Shown: positions 31,603-39,379, counted from the first letter of the stretch. The stretch is 39,379 nt of DNA from Deltaproteobacteria bacterium (GCA_019311115.1 JAFDDB010000029.1:1-39379); one strand, 5' to 3'. Numbers and translations: made by a program. The notes: generated by a model not told the origin, from the letters alone.

Positions 31603-33600
31603 CTAGAGCATCTCGCGCGCGATCTCGAGCACGCGCTCCGTCGTGAAGCCGAAGTGCACGGCCAGGTCGCGGTAGTTCGCCGACGCACCGAAGCCGCGCA
31701 TGCCGTGGAAGCGGTCGCCCGGCCGGAGCAGCGCCGACACGCCGTTCTCGACGCCCGCCTCGATGACGAGACGCGGAGCGCCTGCCAGTACGCTGTCGCG
31801 GTAGGCGCCGTCCTGCTCGAGGAAGAGCTGCTGACACGGCAGCGACACCGCCCGGACCGAACGTCCCTCGGCGTTCAAAGCCGTCGCCGCCTCTCTGGCC
31901 AGTGACACCTCGGAGCCGCTCCCGACCAGCACCAGCTCCGGATTGCCGGCGTCGCGCTCTGGCACGAGCACGTAGCCCCCGCGCGCGGCTCCGTCCTCGA
32001 TGCCGTCTCCCTCGAGCACCGGCAGGGCCTGCCGCGTGAGCGCCAGCGCGGTCGGCCCGTCGCTCCGCTCGAGCACGGCCACCCAGGCCACCGCGGTCTC
32101 TCGGGCGTCTCCGGGCCGCCACACGTACAGGCCGGGGATCGCGCGCAGCGCGGCGATCTGCTCGACCGGCTGGTGGGTGGGCCCATCCTCGCCGACGAAG
32201 ATCGAGTCGTGCGTGAACACGAAGGCGACGGGTTGCCGCATCAGCGCCGCCAAGCGCACCGACGGCCGCATGTAGTCGCTGAAGACCAGGAACGTGCCGA
32301 CGAAGGGGCGCAGCCCGTGGAGCGCCAGGCCGTTCGCGATCGCCGCCATGCCGTGCTCGCGGACGCCATAGTGGAGGTTGCGTCCCTCGAACTTGCCGCG
32401 CTCGATCCAGGCCTCGCCCTCGAGTCGGGTGCCGTTCGAGCCCGAGAGATCGGCCGAGCCGCCAACCAGCGTCGGAAGCGCGGGCGCCAGCGCGTTCAGG
32501 CAGCGGTTCGAAGCGACGCGCGTCGCGACCGGGTCGGCGCCGCGGAAGTCCGGAAGCAGCCCGCCCAGATCCGCGGGAAGCTGCCCGCCGCTCATGGCCT
32601 GCCAGAGTGCGCGCGTCCCCGGGTCCTCGAGCGCGCGGTCGAGCCGGACCTGCCACTCCTTGCGGGCCTGCGCTCCGCGCTCCGCCCCTGCGCGGAAGAC
32701 CTGGCGCGCACCGTCGGGAACCTGGAAGGGCGGCAGGTCCCAGTCGAGCGCCTCGCGCACCGCGGCGTGCGTGGCGTCGTCGGACATCCCGCCGTCGCCG
32801 TGCGCCTTGGCCGTCCCGGCACAAGGCGCACCGCGGCCGATCTGCGTGCGGCAGGCGATCAGGTGCGGGCGGTCCTCGGACTGGAGTGCCCGGTCGAGGC
32901 CGGCGCGCACCGACTGCGGATCGTGTCCGTCCACGCGCTGAACGTCCCAGCCGTAGGCCTCGAAGCGGGCGGGAACGTCCTCGGAGAACGACAGGCTCGC
33001 AGGACCGTCGATCGTGACGCCGTTGTCGTCGTACAGGACGACGAGCTTGCCGAGCCCCAGGTGTCCGGCGAGGGACACGGACTCCGATGCGGTCCCCTCC
33101 ATCATGTCGCCGTCGCTGGCGAGCACCCAGGTGCGGTGGTTGACGAGGTCGCTGCCGAACCGGGCCGCCAGGATGCGCTCGGCGAGCGCCATGCCGACGC
33201 CGTTGCCCACGCCCTGGCCGAGCGGGCCCGTGGTGGTCTCGACGCCCGGCGTCTCTCCCACTTCTGGATGGCCCGGCGTGATCGAGCCGAGCTTCCGGAA
33301 GCGCTCGATGTCTCCAGCCGAGATCCCGTAGCCAGACAGGTGCAGCAACGAGTAGAGCAGCATCGAACCGTGACCGGCCGACAGCACGAAGCGGTCGCGA
33401 TCGGGCCAGTCCGGCGCCTGCGGATCGTGGCGCAGGAACTCGGAGTAGAGAACGGTCGCAAGCTCTGCGCAGCCGAGCGGCAGGCCGATGTGGCCGATCC
33501 CCGCCTCGCGGACCGCGTCTACCGTGAGCACGCGAATCGTCCGGGCCGCGAGGGCGATCTGCTCTGAACCAGGGGAAGCGCTCAAAGGGGGTGTCTCCAT
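31603..33600 (-). CDS. tkt: Transketolase
   Basis: A 665-residue TPP enzyme of the pentose phosphate pathway that moves two-carbon units between sugar phosphates. H37 is in GIGHIGLPLG (usually SGHPG), and ETTTGPLGQGVGNGVGMA and the TPP/Mg motif SDGDMMEG (162-169) with N193 follow. The pyrimidine domain has FVFTHDSIFVGEDGPTHQP. The length is normal. ATG 33600 is chosen over the open upstream frame, with AGAGG about 10 bases before it. It is convergent with the ferredoxin operon, from which it is separated by 71 GC-rich bases. Confidence 0.96.
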   Translation of the reverse strand: METPPLSASPGSEQIALAARTIRVLTVDAVREAGIGHIGLPLGCAELATVLYSEFLRHDPQAPDWPDRDRFVLSAGHGSMLLYSLLHLSGYGISAGDIERFRKLGSITPGHPEVGETPGVETTTGPLGQGVGNGVGMALAERILAARFGSDLVNHRTWVLASDGDMMEGTASESVSLAGHLGLGKLVVLYDDNGVTIDGPASLSFSEDVPARFEAYGWDVQRVDGHDPQSVRAGLDRALQSEDRPHLIACRTQIGRGAPCAGTAKAHGDGGMSDDATHAAVREALDWDLPPFQVPDGARQVFRAGAERGAQARKEWQVRLDRALEDPGTRALWQAMSGGQLPADLGGLLPDFRGADPVATRVASNRCLNALAPALPTLVGGSADLSGSNGTRLEGEAWIERGKFEGRNLHYGVREHGMAAIANGLALHGLRPFVGTFLVFSDYMRPSVRLAALMRQPVAFVFTHDSIFVGEDGPTHQPVEQIAALRAIPGLYVWRPGDARETAVAWVAVLERSDGPTALALTRQALPVLEGDGIEDGAARGGYVLVPERDAGNPELVLVGSGSEVSLAREAATALNAEGRSVRAVSLPCQQLFLEQDGAYRDSVLAGAPRLVIEAGVENGVSALLRPGDRFHGMRGFGASANYRDLAVHFGFTTERVLEIAREML

Positions 33601-33676
33601 GTGAAGTCGCCTCTGGCGGGATCGGAGTGCGAGATCGGAGGACCGTGAGCCCGGCGGCGGGGGGAAACCCGCCGGC

Positions 33677-33682
33677 AGTATA
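33677..33682 (-). promoter_or_regulatory. -10 TATACT upstream of transketolase
   Basis: TATACT on the minus strand (33682-33677) is one base from consensus. TTGAGT lies 20 bases upstream, longer than ideal for a -35. The expected leader is about 70 bases. Confidence 0.5.
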
Positions 33683-33780
33683 GCGACCTTCTCGCCGTAC
33701 CCACTCAATTCTGGGACAGCCACGACCGATAGGAGACACGAGGGGAGAGCCGGGCACGGTCCGGCTCGTCGAGGGCGTGC

Positions 33781-35274
33781 ATGAACGGTTTCGAGCAACG
33801 GCTGCTCGAGTGCCCATCCTTGCCTCGTCTGCCCGTCGGAGCCCGGCTCCTGACGGAGCTGATCACCCTGGGCGAGGTCGACACCGCCGCCCTCGTCGAA
33901 GTCCTCGAAGAGGACGGCGAGCTCGGCGGCCTGGTCCTCGGCCTGCTGAGCGCCCGGCAGTCGGGCGTCCAGCTCTCGTCGCTAGCCGAAGCGGCGACCG
34001 TCACGGGCTCGGCCAGCCTCTCCTCGACCGCCCTCGCCGCCAGCCTGACGCGGGGTCTGCGCGAGTCGATCGGCGTTACCGAGATGACCGACGCGCTGTG
34101 GCGTTCAGCGCTGATGACGGCCCTGGCGACCCGCGCGCTCGCCTTCGAGGCGAGCAGCTGGGATCCAGGCGAGGCGTTCCTCGTGGGCCTGCTCGAGAAG
34201 CTCGGCGCCCTCCTGCTCTACGACCAGCTTCCCGAGTATCCCCGGCTGGCGGCGCGCTTCCTGTCGGGCGACGCCGACCTGCTGGAGCTGGAGCGCCAGC
34301 AGCTCGAGTCCGACCACGGGCGGATCGGCGTCCTCGCCCTCGAGAAGTGGGGCCTTGCCGAGCGCCTGCTCGCCCCCCTGCGCGCCCACTTCGCGATCGA
34401 CCGGGCGAGCGCGCGCGAGGCCGACATGACGCGCGGACGCATCCTGACGGCGGGAGCGTTCTACGCGCGCTCGCTGGCCGTCGAGGGCTTCGCCCGCGAG
34501 ACGCTCTCGCTCGAGCGGCGGATCGCGGACCTGGTCCGCATCCCGCAGACGCTGGCGCAGCGCATCGCCGTCGAGCTGCCCTGGGAGCTGCGGCGCACGG
34601 CAGCGGTGCTCGGAATCGACTGCAGCCGCCAGAGCTCCTACGACGAGCTCCTCGAGGAGGCGCGCGAGCTGGAGGCAGACCCGACCGCCCGCCCAGTGAC
34701 GGCGTTGTCGGCGGTCACGACGCCCGCCCGGAGCAGCAGCCGCGAATGGGAAGACCTGATCCGGGATGGACAGAAGGCGCTGTCGACGGACCCGGACACG
34801 AACCACTTCGACCTGGTCGGCTTCGAGCGCATCCTGCGCGCGTTCTTCCAGCGGGCCGCACAGCTCGGACGGCCGCTGAGCCTGATGCTGATCAGCGTCA
34901 ACGACCTGAAGGAGATCGCCAGCAGCCACGGGCAGCGCGCAGCGCGCGAAGTCATGCAGGGGCTCGGCGAGCGCGTCGTGTCGCTGGTGCGCGCTACCGA
35001 TCCCAAGGGCGACCTGAGCGACGTGCACCTGGGCGTCCTGGCGGCCGGCTGCTCGGAGCGCGACCTGCCTCGCCTGGCCGAACGCATCCGGCTGGCGATC
35101 ACGCACGCGCCGCTGCCGACGTGCGCCGGACCCGTGGACTGCAGCGTCTCGATCGGCATGGCGTCGGCGTCACCGGACGCCGCATCTGCGGACCCGCAGG
35201 CGCTGATGAGTTCGGCGTGGAGCGCGCTCGACGAGGCTGCGCTTTGCGGCGGCCCGGTCGCCATCGGCGTCTGA
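33781..35274 (+). CDS. HDOD domain protein with degenerate GGDEF domain
   Basis: A 497-residue signalling protein. Residues ~1-250 form a weak HDOD domain (CPSLPRLPVGARLLTEL, then AFLVGLLEKLGALLL). Residues ~330-490 align with a GGDEF fold (DLVGFERILRAFFQRA, LSLMLISVNDLKEI, CSVSIGMASASPD). The active-site GG(D/E)EF position reads DLSDVHLGVLA, so cyclase activity is not expected. Such degenerate domains bind c-di-GMP or act as scaffolds. HDOD proteins also act as regulatory platforms. ATG 33781 was chosen with GAGGG ahead of it. No partner gene overlaps it. Confidence 0.75.
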   Translation: MNGFEQRLLECPSLPRLPVGARLLTELITLGEVDTAALVEVLEEDGELGGLVLGLLSARQSGVQLSSLAEAATVTGSASLSSTALAASLTRGLRESIGVTEMTDALWRSALMTALATRALAFEASSWDPGEAFLVGLLEKLGALLLYDQLPEYPRLAARFLSGDADLLELERQQLESDHGRIGVLALEKWGLAERLLAPLRAHFAIDRASAREADMTRGRILTAGAFYARSLAVEGFARETLSLERRIADLVRIPQTLAQRIAVELPWELRRTAAVLGIDCSRQSSYDELLEEARELEADPTARPVTALSAVTTPARSSSREWEDLIRDGQKALSTDPDTNHFDLVGFERILRAFFQRAAQLGRPLSLMLISVNDLKEIASSHGQRAAREVMQGLGERVVSLVRATDPKGDLSDVHLGVLAAGCSERDLPRLAERIRLAITHAPLPTCAGPVDCSVSIGMASASPDAASADPQALMSSAWSALDEAALCGGPVAIGV

Positions 35275-35285
35275 CCGGGGCGCGC

Positions 35286-35356
35286 GAGTCGCGTCGTCCC
35301 TCGACCCCGTAGTCCCTCGACCCCGTAAGGGGGGGGCCAAGCCGGGAGTCGCGTCG
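35286..35356 (+). repeat. Tandem 16-base duplication inside an 11-base direct repeat pair
   Basis: GTCCCTCGACCCCGTA occurs twice in perfect tandem (35296-35311, 35312-35327). The sequence GAGTCGCGTCG flanks this at 35286-35296 and 35346-35356. CCCC-GTAA-GGGG at the second copy can form a small GNRA hairpin that may terminate the HDOD gene. Confidence 0.7.
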
Positions 35357-35361
35357 CTGGC

Positions 35362-35367
35362 TATGCT
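35362..35367 (+). promoter_or_regulatory. -10-like TATGCT, probable leaderless start
   Basis: TATGCT lies exactly 6 bases before GTG 35374. The spacer GTCGGC has no Shine-Dalgarno site. Confidence 0.5.
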
Positions 35368-35373
35368 GTCGGC

Positions 35374-36159
35374 GTGGACACCGTGGACTGGCTCCCGTTC
35401 CTCGCCGAAGCGGCGGATCGCTCGGACGAGATCTCGATGCGGCTCTTCCGATCGCGCGGCCTGCACGTCGAGCAGAAACCCGACACGTCGCTCGTAACCG
35501 AGGCGGACCTGGCGGTCGAGGAGGCCGCGCGTGAGTTCGTGGCCCAGCGCCACCCGGAGCTGGGCGTGTTCGGTGAGGAGCAGGGCGAGGTCGACGGTTC
35601 GGGCGAAACGCGCCTGATCATCGACCCGATCGACGCCACGGCGAACTTCGCGCGGGGCATCCCGGTCTTCTCGACCTTGCTGGCGATCGAGCACGCCGGC
35701 GAGATCGTCGCCGGGCTCGTGACCGCCCCCGCACTGGGCTCGCGTTGGTGGGCGGCGAAGGGAGGCGGAGCGTACTCGGCGTTCCGCGGCGGAAAGCAGC
35801 GCAAGCTCGAGGTCTCGGCCGTGCGCGAGCTGGAGCACGCACAGCTCTTTCACGGAAGCCTCGCCGGCGGCGAAGGCACGCCGCTCAACCCGCGCATCAT
35901 CGAGTTCGCCCGGCGCACGCACCGTCAACGCGGCTTCGGCGACTTCTACCAGCACATGCTGGTCGCCGAGGGCTGCGGCGAGATCGCCATCGACCCGCTG
36001 GTCAATCCCTGGGACGTGGCACCCCTGCTCGTGATCGTCGAGGAGTCCGGCGGGCGTGCGACCGCGACGAACGGCGAGCGGTCCATATACGCAGGCAGCC
36101 TGCTCACCAGCAACGGCTGGCTCCACGACGTGGCGCTGGACGCACTGCGCCAGCCATGA
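35374..36159 (+). CDS. Inositol monophosphatase family phosphatase (HisN-like)
   Basis: A 261-residue Mg-dependent phosphatase. Metal ligands are visible in TEADLAVEE, VFGEEQGE (E68/E69), IIDPIDATANF (D84, D87; the usual DGT is DAT) and NPWDVAPLLVIVEESGG. Histidinol phosphatase, inositol-1-phosphatase and PAP phosphatase share these motifs. The HisN type is slightly favoured by length and by the NPWDVAP form. It is the first gene of a three-gene overlapping run, with ATGA coupling to the next gene. Confidence 0.88.
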   Translation: MDTVDWLPFLAEAADRSDEISMRLFRSRGLHVEQKPDTSLVTEADLAVEEAAREFVAQRHPELGVFGEEQGEVDGSGETRLIIDPIDATANFARGIPVFSTLLAIEHAGEIVAGLVTAPALGSRWWAAKGGGAYSAFRGGKQRKLEVSAVRELEHAQLFHGSLAGGEGTPLNPRIIEFARRTHRQRGFGDFYQHMLVAEGCGEIAIDPLVNPWDVAPLLVIVEESGGRATATNGERSIYAGSLLTSNGWLHDVALDALRQP

Positions 36160-36398
36160 CCGGCTCCGAGACAGACCACCGCAACATCGAGCGGGCGGCC
36201 GAGACCCGCCAGCCGATCCGCATCCACACGTCGGACGGCGAGGTGCTGGTCGCGCGGATCCTGAATTGTGACGACGAAGAGGTCGTCTACGCGGTGATCA
36301 CGTCGTCGCGCCCCGAGAAGTACGCCGTCTGCGACGCCATCGGCTTCTCGATCCCGCGCGCGGCAGTAGCGTCCACCCGGCTGTTGAGAGATCCATGA
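36156..36398 (+). CDS. Small protein, Sm-like-looking beta-rich domain
   Basis: An 80-residue protein overlapping its neighbours by ATGA at both ends. After a polar start it has RQPIRIHTSDGEVLVARIL, then VVYAVITSSRPEKYAV and IPRAAVAS. This strand pattern resembles small Sm/LSm-like or WYL-type barrels. I see no catalytic residue. Because it is coupled on both sides it is very likely translated. Its function is unknown. Confidence 0.75.
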   Translation: MTGSETDHRNIERAAETRQPIRIHTSDGEVLVARILNCDDEEVVYAVITSSRPEKYAVCDAIGFSIPRAAVASTRLLRDP

Positions 36399-37828
36399 AC
36401 GCACCGATGCAGCACCTCGCTCGTCTCCTCGCTTCGGCGGCCCTGGGACTCGGCCTGGCCGCGGCCTATGCACCCGCCTTGCCGGCGGTGGAGGTGCCTC
36501 CGCGGGGATCGTGTCCGCCATACCCGCTGCAGCCGGGCCAGGACGAGGCCCTCTTCGACGACGCCGTGCCCCGCGACTTCCGCTACGGCGAACGCATACC
36601 CATCGAGCAGCTCGCGCGCCTGCGGAACTACCTGCCGAGAGAGGTGTGGAACCTGCGCGACACCTTCTTCTACGAAGGCATGGAGATGGAGATCGGCCCG
36701 TGCCACCGGCGCTACCCGGTGCCCGGCTTCTTCGCCGAGGCCACGGCCGCCAGCAAGGCCCGGCTCGACGAGGAAGGAAACCTGCTGGACTACTCCGGCA
36801 CGGGCCTGCCGTTCCGCTGGGAAGAGATCGAGGACGACGATCCAATGGCCGGCTGGAAGTGGGCGTGGAACTACCGCTATCGCTACCAGGGCTCGGGCTA
36901 CCGCGGCGAGTTCCGGATCCTGCACGTGCTGCGCCGGGGCCGAACGGTCGAGAGCTTCACCGGCACCTTCTACCTGCTGCCCCTGCACGGTGTACCCGGC
37001 GTCAAGAAGGACACGCTGCACGAGCGCTACTGGGCGGGCGGCAGGTTCCTCTCGCCGCCGGTGTCGCGCGGAATCGCGTGGCGGCAGGCCCACCCGGTCG
37101 ACGCGGACACCGACCCCAACCGGTCGGACGAGATCTGGGTCTGGCTGCCCGACGCGCGCCGCGTGCGCCGCAGCGCACCGACCGCCATCGACGGCGTCTA
37201 CCTGCCCTCGCACGATCGCGCGAGTTCCGCCGCCGGCGACCGCTTCGCGATGCAGGAGTTCGAGGCGCCGGACCCGTCGATAGCCGCGACCGAGCACACG
37301 CGGCGCGGCCTGACCGGGCTCATGCTGCGGCCGAACGCCTACCGGTTCGGCTTCATGCGCAGCCAGGACGTGATCGCGCCGATCAACTCCGCGAACTTCG
37401 GCTACCCGTCCCGAAAGGACCGCAACTACGGAACGAGCGGACTGAGCGTGGCGACGGACCGCTGGGAGATCCGGCGCGCCGTCGTGATCCGGGGCGTGCG
37501 CAAGGTGGTCGAGGGCAAGATCGCCTCGGTCACGCTGTGGCTCGACGCCCTGACGCAGCAGCCGCTGTACATGATCACGAGCAAGGCGAACAATCACCTG
37601 GCCGAGGTCGGGATCATGGTCGGGCGTTTCTCGGGCGACGACGCCATCCACCCGAAGTGGCAGGGCAGCGGCAAGGGCTTCGGGACGATCCTGCCCGTCG
37701 GTGCGACGTTCTATGTGTCGGGCGAAGGCGGCTGGATGCGCGAGTCGTACGAGATTCGCTCCGACCCGCCCGACGCGGACGATCGCTCCGACTACACCAG
37801 CACGATCAAGCTGCAGCGCGGCCGCTAG
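36395..37828 (+). CDS. DUF1329 secreted/outer-membrane-associated protein
   Basis: A 477-residue protein with a signal peptide (LLASAALGLGLAAAYAPALPA, cleaved near residue 31) and the DUF1329 body: GWKWAWNYRYRYQGSGYRG, DEIWVWLPDARRVRR and APINSANFGYPSRKDRNYG, among others. DUF1329 proteins are related to periplasmic lipid-carrier folds and often accompany RND exporters or hydrophobic-compound catabolism. Here no RND gene is present. The neighbouring LLM oxidoreductase makes a hydrophobic-substrate role possible. Its stop shares the CTAG with the convergent LLM gene. Confidence 0.85.
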   Translation: MNAPMQHLARLLASAALGLGLAAAYAPALPAVEVPPRGSCPPYPLQPGQDEALFDDAVPRDFRYGERIPIEQLARLRNYLPREVWNLRDTFFYEGMEMEIGPCHRRYPVPGFFAEATAASKARLDEEGNLLDYSGTGLPFRWEEIEDDDPMAGWKWAWNYRYRYQGSGYRGEFRILHVLRRGRTVESFTGTFYLLPLHGVPGVKKDTLHERYWAGGRFLSPPVSRGIAWRQAHPVDADTDPNRSDEIWVWLPDARRVRRSAPTAIDGVYLPSHDRASSAAGDRFAMQEFEAPDPSIAATEHTRRGLTGLMLRPNAYRFGFMRSQDVIAPINSANFGYPSRKDRNYGTSGLSVATDRWEIRRAVVIRGVRKVVEGKIASVTLWLDALTQQPLYMITSKANNHLAEVGIMVGRFSGDDAIHPKWQGSGKGFGTILPVGATFYVSGEGGWMRESYEIRSDPPDADDRSDYTSTIKLQRGR

Positions 37829-38730
37829 AACAGGTCGAAGAGCTCCTCGAACGCCTTCATCTGGTTCCCGGCGGCGGACGACGGCACCAGGATCGGAGTG
37901 CGCACACCGGCCTCGTACCAGGCCTCGAGACCCTCGAGCACGGTGGAGGCGCTGCCGAAGAGCGTCGTGTCCGCGAGCCAGCGGTCGCTCAACACCTCGG
38001 GCACGCGTTCGCGTTCGCCGGCCGCGAGCACCTTCTCGACCGCCTCCATCTCCTCGACGTAGCCCGCCTCTTTCCAGTAATTGCGGTAGTTCGGCAGCGC
38101 CACGTAGCCGCTGAGCGTCCTGCGGTTCACGGCGGCGGCCGCCTCGACGTCGTCCGAGATGCAGGTCGGGATCATGTTGCCGATGAAGAAGTCCTCGCCC
38201 TGCGCGCGGTCCGGAAGCACCGCCAGCGACTCGGGCATGTGCGACCGCGCGGCGTTGGCAAAGATCAACCCGCCGCCGACCTCGCCCGCCAGCGCGACCA
38301 TGCGCTTGCGCAGCGCGGCCACCACGACCGGGGGAAGCTCGCCCACGCGCGGGACGCTGCCGAACTGGTCGATGAAGTCGCGGATGTCGCCGAGCGGGGG
38401 TCCGGCCTGCAGGCCCGCACGCTGGTTCACCGGCTGGTGGCTCACTCCCACTCCGAAGCGGAAGCGCCCACCGGACAGCTCCTGGATCAACGACGCGCTC
38501 TGCGCGTAGTCGGAGACGTGCCGCATGTAGATGTTGGCGATGCCGGTACCGAACGGTATGCGCTCGGTCGTGAGCGCCAACGCCTCGCAGAGCCCCATGC
38601 CGTCGCCGAAGCTGGGGCAGTAGATGCCGGCGAAGCCGCGGCGCTCGATCTCCTGAGCGAGCTCGAGTGTCCTGCGCCGGCGGCCGGGGACCGCGGCGAG
38701 GCTTACGGCGGGAAGCGCGGGTGAGGTCAT
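37825..38730 (-). CDS. LLM-class (luciferase-like) flavin/F420 oxidoreductase
   Basis: A 301-residue luciferase-like monooxygenase-fold protein with GFAGIYCPSFGDGMGLCEAL, RIPFGTGIANIYMRHVSDYA and LSGGRFRFGVGVSHQPVNQ. Such enzymes use F420 or FMN; the cofactor cannot be told from motifs. It converges on DUF1329 with a 4-base overlap. GGGAGA precedes ATG 38730, and TAGAAT at 38765-38760 is a likely -10. Confidence 0.88.
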   Translation of the reverse strand: MTSPALPAVSLAAVPGRRRRTLELAQEIERRGFAGIYCPSFGDGMGLCEALALTTERIPFGTGIANIYMRHVSDYAQSASLIQELSGGRFRFGVGVSHQPVNQRAGLQAGPPLGDIRDFIDQFGSVPRVGELPPVVVAALRKRMVALAGEVGGGLIFANAARSHMPESLAVLPDRAQGEDFFIGNMIPTCISDDVEAAAAVNRRTLSGYVALPNYRNYWKEAGYVEEMEAVEKVLAAGERERVPEVLSDRWLADTTLFGSASTVLEGLEAWYEAGVRTPILVPSSAAGNQMKAFEELFDLF

Positions 38731-38759
38731 GGGATCTCCCTTGTCTGGATCGGGCGCCG

Positions 38760-38765
38760 ATTCTA
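38760..38765 (-). promoter_or_regulatory. -10-like TAGAAT of the LLM gene
   Basis: TAGAAT on the minus strand lies 29 bases before the ATG at 38730, with a Shine-Dalgarno GGGAGA between. This is a leadered gene, unlike many neighbours. Confidence 0.4.
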
Positions 38766-38879
38766 CCAGCCGGGGACGGGGTTCAGGTTCGCCGCGCGGC
38801 TTCCGATACGACGATCAGCGACACGGTCGCCACCGCTGCGTCGGCGAGACGGGCGGGCACGAGAGGATCGGTGAAGTCG

Positions 38880-39379
38880 ATGCAACCGAGAGCTCCCGGA
38901 TGGCGGGCCCGTCTGCTCTGCGCGTGGCTCGCCGCCTGGGGCCTGTCCGGCTGCACCCTCCCGGGCTCCGGCGCGGATCCCGCGCCAGGGGGCGCCGGGT
39001 CGCCCACGGAAGCGGCACGGAGCGCCGAGTTCGAGGTGCGCGGGCAGCGCGTCGCCCGGCTCGAAGAGGACCTGGAGCGCCTGCGCGCCGATCTGCGTCA
39101 CGCGGAGGAGGCGCTCGTCTCGCTGGGCTCCCCCGGAGGCGCCCAGCAAGGACGCACGGACGCGGTGTCCGCCATCGCCCACGCGCGCAGCCGCATCGAG
39201 CTGGCGGCGCAGGTCGGCGGAGACTCCGCACAGATGCTTCCCGAGGCACGCCGCTCGCTCCTGGAGGCCGAGCGGCAGCTGCACGGCGGCCGGCACCAGA
39301 CGGCGTCGTACTTTGCGGCTCGCGCGCGGCGCATGGCCGAGGCCGCGCTGCGGCAGCCGACGCTCAGCCGGGTGCCCGC
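38880..39379 (+). CDS. Lipoprotein with coiled coil, DUF4398-like (partial)
   Basis: The gene runs off the right end (166 codons seen). The N-terminus is a lipoprotein signal with lipobox LSGC (C25), after LLCAWLAAWG. A proline/glycine linker, a short coiled coil (RLEEDLERLRADLRHAEEAL) and a helical region follow: SAIAHARSRIELAAQVGGD, then PEARRSLLEAERQL and YFAARARRMAEAAL. That last pattern resembles the DUF4398 tandem helices found in envelope lipoproteins. An in-frame GTG at 38871 is an alternative start; AGGA is near but poorly spaced for either start. Confidence 0.78.
   Translation, partial: MQPRAPGWRARLLCAWLAAWGLSGCTLPGSGADPAPGGAGSPTEAARSAEFEVRGQRVARLEEDLERLRADLRHAEEALVSLGSPGGAQQGRTDAVSAIAHARSRIELAAQVGGDSAQMLPEARRSLLEAERQLHGGRHQTASYFAARARRMAEAALRQPTLSRVP

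Noticed and set aside
28827-33817. Long alternative frames over the SucCD-like operon and transketolase
   Set aside because: They are out-of-frame or antisense readings of well-supported genes, rich in Arg/Pro/Ala.
1-39379. CRISPR arrays, insertion sequences, prophage, defence or toxin-antitoxin genes
   Set aside because: No repeat-spacer pattern, transposase, integrase, phage structural or defence motif was found among the supported genes.

Overview
The window is a gene-dense, very GC-rich bacterial chromosome segment. It has no mobile element, phage gene, CRISPR array or rRNA that I can see. Type IV minor pilins, a lipobox lipoprotein and a DUF1329 periplasmic-type protein indicate a Gram-negative cell. 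A 1577-residue NAD-glutamate dehydrogenase, a methylsuccinyl-CoA-dehydrogenase-like enzyme, a luciferase-like (LLM) oxidoreductase and a DUF815 ATPase together suggest a high-GC lineage in or near the old Deltaproteobacteria (Myxococcota or Binatota type). The sequence alone does not settle the taxon.

Layout. 1-5041: the tail of an unidentified gene, tRNA-Ser(CGA) and the giant glutamate dehydrogenase. 5156-7459: a hexapeptide acyltransferase, a formyl-folate hydrolase/formyltransferase-like enzyme and an overlapping Fe-S protein. 7478-9093: an IclR regulator translationally coupled to a class IV aminotransferase. 9094-9610: the longest gene-free stretch, rich in hairpins. 9611-13706: a TauE-type permease, a fused aldolase/short-chain dehydrogenase and a fused SpmA-SpmB-like membrane protein. 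13762-16053: an SH3 membrane protein, a DUF815 ATPase and PurU. 16065-18211: groES-groEL with a recognisable promoter and terminator. 18248-19855: an acyl-CoA dehydrogenase with a long N-terminal extension. 20106-22723: the minor pilin operon fimT-pilV-pilW-pilX. 22717-26825: pyrF with a PilZ protein, metF, a PAC2-family protein, a REC-GGDEF diguanylate cyclase and an HPt protein. 27007-31531: two uncharacterised proteins, an SDR, a deoxyribosyltransferase-like protein, and a divergent SucC/SucD pair followed by a single-cluster ferredoxin. 31603-33600: transketolase. 33781-38730: an HDOD protein with a degenerate GGDEF domain, an inositol-phosphatase-like enzyme, a small Sm-like-looking protein, DUF1329 and an LLM oxidoreductase. 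38880-end: a partial lipoprotein.

How the genes work together. One-carbon folate metabolism recurs (formyl-folate enzyme, PurU, MetF). Cyclic-di-GMP parts (PilZ, diguanylate cyclase, HPt, HDOD/GGDEF) lie within about 14 kb of the minor pilins. Many neighbours overlap by 1-4 bases (ATGA, GTGA, TGATG), so translational coupling is common. Three convergent pairs overlap at their stop codons.

The most interesting signal is not a gene family. At eight genes a hexamer TANNCT lies 6-11 bases before the start codon with no Shine-Dalgarno sequence between, which predicts leaderless or nearly leaderless mRNAs. The same hexamer occurs at a normal distance before groES, the SucC-like gene and transketolase. 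No clearly new defence or mobile system was found.
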